A stretch of 64,000 nt of DNA. Source: Lunularia cruciata (Eukaryota > Streptophyta > Marchantiopsida > Lunulariales > Lunulariaceae). The notes beneath the pieces are model-generated. The model made no database searches. It saw only the letters and a program-made list of their open reading frames with translations, and was not told where the DNA came from. Positions 11,478 to 21,629 of the stretch are shown here, piece by piece (position 1 is the stretch's first letter; the number at the start of each line of letters is the position of its first letter). Location of the stretch: assembly GCA_948567375.1 (NCBI GenBank), contig OX419759.1, positions 47,892,593 to 47,956,592 on the forward strand, read 5' to 3'. Both the position numbers and the translations under genes were made by a program.

Positions 11478-12038
11478 TCAAAGTAGACCATCTGCTCCTT
11501 GGTGAAAAAGAATATCCTCCACCATTGTGTAAGGTCTAGATCTTGCTGCAAGGGCCTTCCTCTCCCTAGCATGCATCCCTTCTGGATAGTTACCTTTTGT
11601 CACAAAATCCACAATCTCCTTGTACTCCATTGGAACCTCTTGAGTGACTGAGATTGTCATGAGCTCCTCATCCGGGAAGGAATCATCCACTGGCTCATCT
11701 CCATCATGATCATAGGCTCTAGATAATAAATCAGCATTTGCATGTTTCTTTCCTGGCCTATCTTCAATGGTGTAGTCATACTCAGACAAGAGTATCATCC
11801 ACCTTGCTAGTCTCCCTTCAACATTAGGCTTGTTGAAGATGTACTTCAAAGCCTTGTGATCCGTGACAATGGTGGCTTTCCCTCCAATCAAGTAGTGTCT
11901 AAACTTCTTGAGACCAAAGATCACTGCCAACCCTTCTCTCTCCGTGACAGAGTAGTTCTTCGTTGCTGAAACCATCTGCCTACTAGCATAAGCTATTGGA
12001 TGATCATGCCCATCTTGGTCTAATTGACTAGAGTGCAT
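11478..12038 (-). pseudogene. RNase H and linker of element A
   Basis: This frame carries HPIAYASRQM, then YSVTEREGLAVIFGLKKFRH and TIVTDHKALKYIF, then LARWMILLSEYDYTIEDRPG and HANADLLSR. These are the standard RNase H motifs of gypsy polyproteins, which remove RNA from the RNA:DNA hybrid. It joins the reverse transcriptase through a one-base frameshift at about 12030-12036. It ends at an in-frame TGA (11478-11480) where CGA (Arg) is likely ancestral, after which the integrase continues in the same frame. Confidence 0.88.
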
Positions 12039-12859
12039 CCTATAGCTACATTAGAAGCATCAGTGTAGAGGATGAAAGGTTTACTCCAATCAGATTTAGC
12101 AAGAATTGGAGCTACAACAAGGGATTGCTTGAGCTCCTTAAACGCTTTGAGAGCCTCCTTGTCTTCCAAAATCACCATGTAATCTACACTCTTCTTCATG
12201 TAGATGGTCAATGCATAAGCCTTGTTGGAAAATGAGAAGATGAACCTCCTATAGTACCCAACCATCCCCAAGAATTGGCGTAACTTTGTCAAGCTTGAAG
12301 GGAATGGAAGGTCTGAGATTTTCCTCACCTTCTCAGGATCAACTGCTATTCCATCCTTGGAGATGATATGCCCCAAAAGTAGACCTTCTTCACATCCAAA
12401 AATGCACTTCTCTGGGTTGAGTGATGCATTTGCCTGATCCAAGCGTTGCAAGACTTTGATTAGGTGCTCAAAGTGCTCCTCCTTGCTCCAATAGACACAA
12501 AAGTCATCAATGAAATCTCTCACAAATTTCCCAATGAAAGGTTCAAATACCTTGTTCATGAACCGTTGGAATGTGGCTGGAGCATTGCAAAGCCCAAAAG
12601 GCATGACCTTGAAAGCGTAAGTTCCCCAAGGTGTGGTGAATGTGGTGAGTTGTTGATGCTCTGGTGCAATCTTGATTTGATTATATCCCCTATAACCATC
12701 TCCAAAACTGTACCTCTCATGACCTACAACCTCCTCCAAGATCTCATCAATGAATGGCAATGGGTAGTAGTCCTTCTTGGTAACAGCATTGAGCTTCTTG
12801 TAATCCACACATACCCAAAACTTGCCATTCTTTTTCTTCACAATGACAATTGGAGACAC
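12020..12859 (-). pseudogene. Reverse transcriptase of element A
   Basis: About 280 codons with reverse transcriptase motifs in order: VKKKNGKFWVCVDYKKLN, YPLPFIDEIL, YNQIKIAPE, TTFTTPWGTYAFKVMPFGLC, APATFQRFMN, the catalytic FIDD in VRDFIDDFCVY, LGHIISKDGI, LRQFLGMVGYYRRF and FILYTDAS. FIDD replaces the more usual YVDD or YIDD. The frame continues straight from the gag-protease ORF: the two are separated only by a TGA (12860-12862) at a position where Trp is expected. A frameshift at the other end separates it from RNase H. Confidence 0.92.
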
Positions 12860-15184
12860 TCATTCTGAATTCTCCACCTCAAAGATAAATCCAGCCTCCT
12901 TGAGCTTATCAATCTCCTCCTTCACAACCAAAGATATTGGTGGGCTAATGCGACGTTGCTTTTGGCGGATTGGTCTTGCATGTGACTCCACCTCTATCTT
13001 GTGCTCCTCCAAGGTGACTTCCTTCAAATCCTTGTAACTAAAAGCAAACACATGGATGAACTTGCGGAAAATCTCCTCAAATCTCACCTTCTCCTCCTTG
13101 GTAACATTTGGGCCATACTTGAGGGTAGATAACCTTCTCTCTACCTCCTCAAGTGTCAATGGTGATTTATCTGGGTCCTTCAAAACCTCTGGCTTAGGTG
13201 CAAAATCCATATCACACAAAGGATACACATCTGAATCAGATTCAGATTCATCCTCCTCCGTGGAAGTCTCCTCTTCCATGCTTGTGTCCACACCTGAAGC
13301 TCCTTCTTCAAAATCTGATTCCCAATAATGAGAAGATGGTGTATCTGAATGTGAAGTGTTGGTGGTGTTAGTCACAGGAACAGTGACTCTATGGTTTGAT
13401 GGCCCAATCCTCAAGTACCCTTTGTGCCATCGATCAGTTGTGCGTGCTGCTCTCAACCATGGCCTCCCAAGAAGTAAATCATAGCTTGAATCCTTCAAGA
13501 CTTGGAAAGTCATGAGATTTTGAACTCCCATAACTGAAACTACCACCTTATCCATCACCCCTACTGGTCGAACTTGTTGCTTGTTTGCCATGCTCACCAC
13601 AAATGTTGAAGGTCTTGAGGGTATCATACCCAACTTCTTCATCAACCTTTTTGACATGGCATTCACTGTTGATCCTCCATCAACCAATGCATCCTTGATG
13701 TTGTGACCATTCACTCTCACATCAATCTTGGAGGCATATTCACAAGCTTCCCATGGTGCTGGCTTGGCATCCATCACCCCCATTAATACTGGAACTTTTG
13801 CCTTCTTCTTCTTCTTGCTCCTTGTAGAACTCAAACCACCTCTAAGCTCCTTTCTCAAGGTAGGGTTCAAAGCAATTAATTGGCCCACTGTGATGTTAGC
13901 CTTGTGACTACCAACATCCTCCAACACATTGTAGTTCCATTGTTGCTTTGAGATCAAGAAGTCCTCCATCCCCAACTTCTTCCTTGGAGTCTTTGTTGTT
14001 GATGGTGTTGAGGTGCGAGTGCTCCTAGTAGACATAGGAGTATCCTTGCTTGAAGTAAATCCTTGAGAAGAGTGAACATCCTCTGCAAAACGAGCTCTCT
14101 TCTTCTCTTGTGCCAAAAGCTCCAAATTAAGACCCTTGGAGTTTGAGCACTCTCCCTTCTCATACTTGCTCTCAACCACATCTATGGATGCTATCCCCTT
14201 ACCTTTGTTGGGATTAGGAGCCACTTGGGTTTCACTACCTCCCTCTTTCCCTCTATTGGCTCCCTCATAACCCCTTCCTCCATGGTAAGTGGAATTTGGG
14301 CAATTCCTTTGGATATGGCCTCTTCCTCCACAACCAAAACAATTTCTATCATTGAAATTGTTGGCTGGTTGGCCTCCTCTATATGGATAGTTTCCATAAC
14401 TCCTAGGCCCTCTCCCTACATTCTGATCCACCTCTCTCTTCTCCCATAGTTGCACCACATTGATCTTGAGATCCGCAAGTTGTTCTGTGATGGTTTGGAG
14501 TGGATCTTTTGGTGGAGGTGCAAGAACTGGAGCAACTACTACTTGTGGTGCAACCCTTGTCACCAAAGTATCAGAAGTTCCACCATACTTGTAGCCTTGA
14601 GGAGGATGCACAACCTCCTTCACCACCAAATCACTCTCATCCCCTTCCAAACTCTCCTCCATACGAATTGCGATCTTGATAGCTTCAACCTTGGAAGAAG
14701 GTTTCTCATATCTCACCTTGCTTCTAATTTGTGGTCTCAATCCTCCCACAAAATTCTTGGTGAGCATGGCCCCTATGCCAATCATTGTAGTCTCCACATC
14801 ATACCCACCCTTCCTCAACACTATGCGAAATCTGGACTCCAACTTTTCCACTCTTTCCACATAGACCCTCACTTTCTCTCCATCTCCTTGTTTGAGAAAT
14901 GTAACCTCACTCATCAATCTCTCATAAATCTCATCAGGAAGAAAGTTCTCAATGAGTGCTGAAGTCAAAGTCTCCCAAGACTCCTCTTCCCCCTCTCTCC
15001 TCTCTCTCTTTTGGTATTCTGACTCATACCATGTAAGTGCTGCATCCTCAAAGAAATCTGGTAATAATGAGGCCCACTCATTCTTCCTCCTCTCATTGTT
15101 TCCTATGCAAGCTCTCTTGAAGTCTCTCACAAAGGCCTCCACATCATCTCCATCCTTGCCAAAGAAAACCGGAAGTTTCCCCAT
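12860..15184 (-). CDS. Gag-protease polyprotein of element A (with start of RT)
   Basis: A 774-residue open frame starting at ATG 15184-15182. Residues about 1-190 are a gag capsid-type region (VEAFVRDFKRAC, ALTWYESEY, SWETLTSALIENFL, YVERVEKLESRF, FVGGLRPQIRSKV). Near residue 280 is a CCHC zinc knuckle, CFGCGGRGHIQRNC, with C-X2-C-X4-H-X4-C spacing for RNA binding. A retropepsin-like protease lies near residue 500, with ALVDGGSTVNAM as the active-site loop (D-G-G rather than D-T/S-G) and YDLLLGRPWLRA. The end holds the start of reverse transcriptase (EEIDKLKEAGF). It stops at TGA 12860-12862, apparently a Trp-to-stop change, so pol is cut off. Gag and pol share one frame with no programmed shift visible. 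Confidence 0.92.
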   Translation of the reverse strand: MGKLPVFFGKDGDDVEAFVRDFKRACIGNNERRKNEWASLLPDFFEDAALTWYESEYQKRERREGEEESWETLTSALIENFLPDEIYERLMSEVTFLKQGDGEKVRVYVERVEKLESRFRIVLRKGGYDVETTMIGIGAMLTKNFVGGLRPQIRSKVRYEKPSSKVEAIKIAIRMEESLEGDESDLVVKEVVHPPQGYKYGGTSDTLVTRVAPQVVVAPVLAPPPKDPLQTITEQLADLKINVVQLWEKREVDQNVGRGPRSYGNYPYRGGQPANNFNDRNCFGCGGRGHIQRNCPNSTYHGGRGYEGANRGKEGGSETQVAPNPNKGKGIASIDVVESKYEKGECSNSKGLNLELLAQEKKRARFAEDVHSSQGFTSSKDTPMSTRSTRTSTPSTTKTPRKKLGMEDFLISKQQWNYNVLEDVGSHKANITVGQLIALNPTLRKELRGGLSSTRSKKKKKAKVPVLMGVMDAKPAPWEACEYASKIDVRVNGHNIKDALVDGGSTVNAMSKRLMKKLGMIPSRPSTFVVSMANKQQVRPVGVMDKVVVSVMGVQNLMTFQVLKDSSYDLLLGRPWLRAARTTDRWHKGYLRIGPSNHRVTVPVTNTTNTSHSDTPSSHYWESDFEEGASGVDTSMEEETSTEEDESESDSDVYPLCDMDFAPKPEVLKDPDKSPLTLEEVERRLSTLKYGPNVTKEEKVRFEEIFRKFIHVFAFSYKDLKEVTLEEHKIEVESHARPIRQKQRRISPPISLVVKEEIDKLKEAGFIFEVENSE

Positions 15185-15418
15185 CTTAACCCCTCACTAT
15201 CTTTCTTTCTCTCAATTTTTTTTTTCTCTTTTCTTTTCTCTCACTCTATTACTAATAGAGTATATACATGACTAACACCATCTGAGAATAATCCACTCTA
15301 GGGAACACAAAAGGTTCAGGTTGCTCCAAGATTTCTATAGCAATATCAAATCCTAGAGTGCATATTAATCTAACTCTCATGGATAGTTTATCCATAAATT
15401 GAAAGATTATCTCCATCA

Positions 15419-16183
15419 CTAATCTTGAGAACTAGCTGATGAAGGTGGTAGTATTTCTGTAGCTGTACTAAGACTCTCTCCAAGATCCTTCACCAAAGTT
15501 TCCAAAAGTGCTTTTACTCCACTACACTCATGTCCTTTTGGAAGTCCTTCAACTCCACAAACCTCACACAACTCCTTGGTCTTAGATCTTCTCCCTCCCA
15601 ATCTTGGTGAAGAAGGTCCAACATGCAAACCCAAGTCAAGTAAGCCTCTCCTTTCCCTCAATCTCTTGCTCTCAAAGGTCAATGGACATGAACTTGCCTT
15701 ATGTCCCTTCTCTCCACATAGAAAGCACTAAGACTCACTCTTTCCTCCAAGTGGTGTAGGTTTTTGGATCCTCTCAACACTCTCTTCAAATTCTATTGTA
15801 AACTCTCTTTTCCTCAAATCCACCCCTACAATCACCTCAAACCCTTGGGGAACCTTGCATAATCTCAATTTCCACTCTTGATGACCCTCCATGTTCCCCA
15901 AGATGAATCTAAACACTCAAACATGCTTTTTGTTGATCTCAAACTTCTCATGCATGAGATCTCCACTCTGCAGAATTGACCCTTCCTCACAATGTCACTC
16001 AAATCTCCCAACCAATATGTCACAGTCCTCTAAAATTTTCCACACTTGATCACAACTCCAAGGTGTCCCTCCCTGCAAAATTTCAGATCTTTTCATCGAG
16101 CCATTTGGCCTAGACACCTTTCTATTCAGCAACCATATTTCAGATTTGGTCTGAAAACCACCCCCCTCACTTGAAAAACTCAT
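15419..16183 (-). pseudogene. Pre-gag ORF of element A with two zinc-type motifs
   Basis: A minus-strand frame of 255 codons between the 5' LTR and gag, upstream of gag by about 235 bp. It is interrupted in frame by TGA near 15995, TGA near 15917 and TAG near 15728. It encodes KSEIWLLNRK near the start, a CCHC knuckle CFLCGEKGHKASSC (C-X2-C-X4-H-X4-C), then CEVCGVEGLPKGHEC (C-X2-C-X8-H-X-C). The diverged A' element has both motifs in the same order at 39500-39720, and the N-terminal part matches without gaps at 240-345 and 40070-40160. Gag already has its own knuckle, so this is a second nucleic-acid-binding-type protein. No known family was recognised. It could be an ancestral gag duplication or a captured sequence. 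Confidence 0.65.
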
Positions 16184-16540
16184 AACGCCCTGCGCAAAAA
16201 CGATCTCTCTCTAATTTTTGTGGCAGCAGGTAGGATACAATGCACTGAATTTTCTTGAAAACTTTCAGGAAAATTCACTGAAAATTGAAGAAATGGCAGA
16301 CTCTGTACAATTTTCCAAAGAGCATGCAGTTGCGGGAGCACTTTACCCTATAAACTTTCAAAAATTCTAGCCCAGTGCGCATAGAAGCTCTCTCAATAAT
16401 TTCAAGTGTGCTAACTGAAAGATAACCCAAGCTATCATGTGTAGAAATCTCAAGTCCATATCTCAAACTTGAGATTTTGCCCAAAATCACCTTAATCCCC
16501 AAAATCTGCAATCCACCTCACACAATCTCTCCAATTCCTC

Positions 16541-16711
16541 TCATGTGTACAAGATGTACAAAATCACCTCAAAGACATCATAATGAACTACAGGGTATAC
16601 AAATGGATCTTGGTTCTCTAACATAAGTTCAGCCCTCTCCTCTCCTAATGTTCTCTCCAAGTGAGCTCTCATAGCCTCCTTCTGCCTAATGTAGAATTGG
16701 ACGCGGAACAT
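16541..16711 (-). pseudogene. Short leader ORF next to the primer site of element A
   Basis: From an ATG at 16709-16711, about 21 bases downstream of the primer site, an open frame of 56 residues reads FYIRQKEAMRAHLERTL and EERAELMLE before a TGA. The A' leader keeps the first 30 residues nearly unchanged (FYIRQKVAMRAHLERTL). It is in the same frame as the pre-gag ORF at 15419-16183 but several stops intervene, one of which (TAG before REI) is shared by both subfamilies. It may be a separate upstream ORF or chance conservation of leader RNA. Confidence 0.4.
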
Positions 16712-16732
16712 TATCTTGCCTTCTAGAGAGGT

Positions 16733-16748
16733 CCCGGCAACGGAACCA
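16733..16748 (-). other. tRNA-Asp-like primer binding site of element A
   Basis: The plus strand reads 'cccggcaacggaacca', which matches the plant tRNA-Asp 3' end (CCCGGCAACGGCGCCA) at 14 of 16 positions. It lies four bases inside the 5' LTR. Reverse transcription would start here. The tRNA sequence is from general knowledge. Confidence 0.75.
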
Positions 16749-16752
16749 AAAA

Positions 16753-17431
16753 TGTGAGCCGGCCTGTCTCTCACTCAGGATGAACCTCTGATGGCTATTA
16801 TGGTAGCGCACCATGGACTAAGAAGGCAAGGAACCCCAACTCCATCATACTCCTCCAAGGCTAACACTCCAAGACTCAAGACATTGCTCACTAGAGAACT
16901 CAATGAGAGAGAGATAGTTGCAAATGAAAGGATGATGAGTACCTCCTCACCCCTTGTTTATATACTTGTGAAATAGTAACGTACCAAAGTTACTAATTAC
17001 CGTAGTAACTCAGGTTACTAGACTAAAAGTCAAGTAAAGTAAAAAAGTAGAAAGGAATATCCATTCACATGGGCATATTCCCCTTATCTTGACTCAACCA
17101 CTAAAGCAAGGATTCCTTCACATGGGCTATCCTTGGACTAAAGAAGAATCCAAAACAAAAAGGCTTGCGGGCCCAAGAGTTCTCAACTCTTTCCCCAAAG
17201 CCAAACACCTAGGAATAATACCAAGTCAACACACTTAAATCCAAAATAGTGGTGCTCATCTTTTCTACTTCCTCTAAAGTAAGGTCCCATCTATCTTAGC
17301 TATGACTAACTTTAGCTAACCATGACTAATATAGAACCATCCTTTATCTCTATATAAATAATATCTCTTAAGTACTTGTAATACCAAGCTAAATATCACA
17401 ATACCACACACATGCACAAATGGGTGTTACA
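16753..17431 (-). repeat. 5' LTR of element A
   Basis: 679 bp, 'tgtgagccgg' to 'gggtgttaca' on the plus strand, so TG...CA ends are intact. Read on the minus strand it is the 5' LTR and carries the promoter. It differs from the 3' LTR at about 10 positions. The outer flank is GATC, matching the GATC outside the other LTR. Confidence 0.93.
16956..16964 (-). promoter_or_regulatory. Candidate TATA box in the A LTR
   Basis: On the minus strand the LTR holds AAGTATATAAACAAGG, a good plant TATA box (TATATAAAC), about 470 bp into the LTR. Transcription would start about 30 bases downstream, leaving an R-U5 of about 170 bp. The motif is also kept in the other LTR copies (for example 9835-9843). A weaker TATTTATATA at 17351-17360 is too close to the LTR start to be the likely one. 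Confidence 0.5.
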
Positions 17432-20394
17432 GATCAAGAGCATGGGACATCTTATAATAAAATGAGGCCTTTGATGCTCTACGACTTGCACTTTGCTACA
17501 ACTTTCACTCCCAATGCCCTCCTTCCTCTCAAGACTCCTCAACTAAAACACCCTTGGTCTCTCCACTTGCACTCTTCTATGCACATCAAATCCCCAAACA
17601 TGATTAGATCGCAGCCCATGTGGCCAATCTCATATATATCTGCATAGATTTCTCACATGGCAATGTCTTATCCTTTGGATCTATCATACAACCTACTCCA
17701 CTAATGTGGGGATAAACTATGATAAGTTACTTTTCTATGGGCTACACAAACCACAACATGACATCCACTCTCTCTAAACCTATGCATCCTTTGGTATGCA
17801 CCAACCAATCAGACCACACATTGATGTTTGAGTCATACCACCTCCTCATCTGATTTGCGAGACTTGTCATCCTCTAGCAATAGATCTTCACTTGGACCCA
17901 AAAGAGATCTAACTTTTTGTTGACTTTCTCTGTGCTCCAACTTCCTTCTTGCTGTTTAAAGACCTTGAGATGCTTGCCAACAATTGGAACCTTCAATTTT
18001 CTTCTAGTAACCAATCTCCCTCTCAAATATCTCTTGGCCTCAAGCAATGGCATTTGTCAAATCTGTCTTTGTTCCCTAGATGTGCCTTCTTAAGCCTCTC
18101 AAGTGCTAGCTCAACATACTCTGGCCTTCTCTCCAATTGACAAACCATGAGTGCTAGGAGCTTCTCCCTAGATATGTGATCTTCCTAAGGTAGGACAATC
18201 CAAGTGGGTATTTTCTCCTCAATTGGCATAATTGGTTTCTGCCCATGTATCAACTCCGCAGGCATGTAACCAATAACTGAACTTTGAGTGCTGAGATCTG
18301 CCCATAGAGCAAATGGTAAGAGTCTCAGCCACTCTTTCACTCTCCCTTTGCATGCTTTTACAATGGCTTTCACAATTGGTGGATGACCTCACTCACTCTT
18401 TGCATTTCCCTCTGGGTTGTGAGCTATCATAAGAGCCAATTTGACTCCACACCTCTCAAAGAAAGCCTTGGCTTCTTGAGTATTTACTCTCCTTGATCTG
18501 TTTTAATTTTTCCTACACACTCGTATCTACAAACCACATCCTCCAATAGAAATCTACAAATTCCCTTGTAGGTTCTAGCCCTTATGCCTGGTTAAACAAG
18601 TCCTCCCATGCCAAAACCAAGTACCGCATTGGCCATATCCCAACAGGCATAGTAACCAGATCTACCACTCACTTGAAATGCATTGCAAGTGGGTAGGTTG
18701 GATGCAACCCATATCTATGTCTAATATTTGGTAAATTTTACACGTCCCCATAAATTGGATTACATCTCTATACATATTATGCCACCAATACTTCTCCTTC
18801 AGTTTGGTAAAGGTAGCATAAATACCCCTATGCTCAACCCACAAGCTCTCATGGAATTCTCTGATCAGTAGCTCCCTTGTCTCCTCCTTGCATAGAACCC
18901 ATTGTGGAGCCTTGCTACTCTGTTTAGCTTTCTTCCACAAATAACTCCCTTCCAAAAGGTAGTTGTATGCTTTTTGCCTCAATTATTTGTACTAAGCATT
19001 ATTCCATTGCGGTTGCTTGGTCAAGGAGCTAAGGTAACGCCTAATATCCAACCATTCTCCTTCAAAAAGCTCCTCCATGAAGAACTTGGGATGCTCATAC
19101 TCTCCTATTTGAGCCCTTGAAAAGAAAGTAGTGCCTATAACTCTGGTATTGTCAACCATCATCTCCTCATCTTGATACTCAGCCCAAGAAAGCATATCCG
19201 CTACAAGATTATCCTTGTTTGCTATGTGTTTAAACTCAAGATTCAAAGACTTGATGTATGCAATCTATCTGAGCATTGCAATGTCTAGAGTATTACAATT
19301 TGTAATCATCCCTAATAGTGGCAAAAAATCCATCTCCACTATAACCGGTGAGCTAATCAAGTAGCCCTTCTCAGATTTCATCATTGTAACCACTCCTCAC
19401 AGCTCTTGTTCAACGTTAAAGTAGACTCTTTGGCATTCACTCAAGAACTTTGCCCCAAAACGTACACCGTATTGGTTCCCATCTTCATCATCTTGCCCTA
19501 CCGCCCAACCAATAGCTATGGGACTAGTATCAACCGTCAATATTACAAGCTTGTTGTTCTTGATTGTTTCAGCTTTTGAACCACCTTTGTGTGTCTGTCA
19601 TCCCATCTAAACTTCTTACCTTTCCATAATAAACTGTAGAGAGGATGTGCTTCGTGGGCAAAGTGTGGAATCCATACATGATAAAACACGCAAGCTCCCA
19701 AGAATCTCCTTGCTTCTGTTGGTGAGTTGCATGTGTCTTTCATTTTCTGAATTGCATCCACCTTGCTTGGATCAGATTTGCACCCAAACCATCCACATAA
19801 ATGCCCAACAATGACCATCTCTTCAAACTTGGATTTAGCAGCCAATAGGGTCAAATGGACCTCCTCAAGCCGTGATAGGATCTGATCGCAATCTGACATC
19901 TGATCAGCTACAAACTTACGGCATCCCCTTTGATCCATTTCTTCATCCTTCTCTTCTTCTTTGCACCTTTTTATTGGAATATCATCCCATAAAAGGCATT
20001 GTCTTCTCCAGAATGAAATCCTTAAGAACTTTATTCATTCCATTCATGATGTGCACAATAGAATTTGTTGCTCCTTGTAGCAACTTGCACATCTTGATCA
20101 ATCCCAATGGTGTTCTCACTGTGGTAACATCCCTACTCCCCTTAGCAAGTTGGAACTGGTCATAACCAAAGTGTAGATCTCCTAGCAAATATATGGCTCT
20201 ATCCGCAAAAGATTCAACAAATTCTCCAACAATTGACCCTATTCCCCTGTTCCTAATTGTCACTTGATTCACGGGCTGCACATCTTGGATGAACCTCAAA
20301 GCTCCATTCTTCTTAGGCACTATAAACCATCAACTAGAATAAGGTGCAAATGATAGCTCTAGGATCTTTGCATCAATTTTCTCTAGATATATGA
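17432..20394 (-). pseudogene. Older Ty3/gypsy pol (E family), interrupted by element A
   Basis: Minus-strand fragments run RT to integrase from 20394 downward. RT: FAPYSS, VPKKNGALRFIQDVQPVN, LGDLHFGYDQFQLA, TTVRTPLGLIKM and, at 19543-19938, ARRFLGACVFYHVWIPHFA. RNase H end: HIANKDNLVADMLSW (18992-19246). Integrase zinc region: EFHESLWVEHRGIYATFTKL (18662-18982). Integrase core end: KEWLRLLPFALWADLSTQSS (18185-18373). Many stops and frameshifts. Element A sits at 17431/9632 inside its 3' end; the tail and E LTR continue at 9631-8405. The RT is truncated at about 20395 by another repeat. Confidence 0.85.
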
Positions 20395-21330
20395 AAATGC
20401 TTTGAGAGGGGTGTGTTTGGCTGAGCTAGGGCAGAGAAGAGAAGAGAAGGTTGTGATGTGAGTTTGCTAAGACAAGATAGAAGGAATTACAAGAGAAGGC
20501 TGGCTGTGCAAGACTTTGAAGTTGAGCAAGGACAGAAGAGGAAAAATATCAAAGGAAGAGGCTTCTGACCTAAGCAAGGGGTTTTGGAGAAAGAGTTATG
20601 GCTGGGAGAACTCTCGATGAGGAAAGAAAAGTGCTTGGGAAGAATTGAGACAACAAAGAGTTTGAAGTGTCTTGCCGGAGAGCAATAGAGGAAAAGAAGA
20701 CACTTTGTAGTTGATATTACCTAGACAGAGAGGTAAGAGGAAAAGAAGAATCCTTGAAGTTGATTTGGTCATGATTGTGACAAGAGTTGAAGTCTTGACT
20801 GTAACAGAGCTTAGATCTTGGCTGTGACAAGGTAGAAGAGGGAGAGAAGGCTTCGAGAGAACTGATTTTTCCTATGATAGGACCTAGATCTTGATGTGAT
20901 AGAGGATGAGAGGAAGTCTCACAGCTGAGTTTGCCTGGACAGTGACAAATGAAGAGAGAAAGGCTTGTAGCTGAATTGACCTGAAAAGGACATGAAAGTC
21001 AGAGAGAACATATTGGAAACCCAGGATTGAAGTTGACTGTTATTGTTCTTTGCTTGTGCTTATTTGATAGTTATAGGAACTTAGGATAAGTCGGTGTGTA
21101 ACTTGGAATTGGAGGCTTTTGCTTTTGAATTGGACCTATAAATAGCAAGACAAAGGCATGTTGCAAATTGTGTGGCTCTTGTGAATGAATGTGTTTTTTT
21201 GTATTATGAAGAGTGTCAGGAAGAATGACTCCATTCTTGGAGCTTCCGGTCCAATGTGTAGATAGATCATATTGTCGATTCTTTTGCTCCAAAATGAGTC
21301 TGGCCATAGCTTAAGACCTGCCAAACAAAC
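20395..21330 (+). repeat. Purine-rich LTR-like repeat before a plus-strand gag-PR remnant
   Basis: A GA-rich stretch starting 'gaaaatgctttgagagg' and ending near 'gactccattcttggagct' (about 21220-21245). The ending recurs at about 26110-26140. Its first 42 bases are found inverted at 22850-22893. It precedes a plus-strand gag-protease remnant and may be that element's 5' LTR and leader. TATA-like 'ctataaatag' at 21136-21145 would fit an LTR promoter. Termini are not proved. Confidence 0.4.
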
Positions 21331-21629
21331 TCCACTAGACCCATAAACTTCAACCCTAAAATATAACAGAACATGAATAGACCTTAGTGGTACATGAGGT
21401 CCAACGTTAACCCAAGAGACTCAATACAAACAGCCATACAAAGAGTCTATAGATAGGAGTAACTATGGGCAAGTTGCTCCATAAAAAGAAGGAAATTGCA
21501 ATCAGATGAAAGAGTAGAGCCTGTGGCAGATTGCAAGGAACTCTTCTAATTCATGAATGAATAGTGCAACCTAAGTGCAAGAAGCCAAGTGCCGGACGCA
21601 CTCTCAATACCATCTGATCCCCTCGACAA

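Larger units (their letters stand above)
9632..17431 (-). mobile_element. Near-complete Ty3/gypsy LTR retrotransposon (family A)
   Basis: A 7.8-kb element with two 679-bp LTRs, a tRNA-Asp-like primer site, a polypurine tract and the order gag-PR-RT-RNaseH-INT, all on the minus strand. That order defines Ty3/gypsy. No chromodomain follows the integrase, and the tRNA-Asp primer and FIDD reverse-transcriptase motif suggest the Athila/Tat side of the family (inference). The LTRs differ at about 10 of 679 positions (about 1.5%), so insertion was fairly recent. It is flanked by GATC on both sides (9628-9631 and 17432-17435). Three nonsense codons and one frameshift in gag-pol make this copy non-autonomous. 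It lies inside an older gypsy pol. Confidence 0.93.

Noticed and set aside
10788-14962. Many plus-strand ORFs of 60-170 codons across element A.
   Set aside because: They are antisense shadows of the gag-pol frames and show no independent motif.
17351-17360. TATTTATATA on the minus strand as the LTR promoter.
   Set aside because: It is only about 75 bases into the LTR. The TATATAAAC at 16956-16964 is a better match and leaves a reasonable U3.
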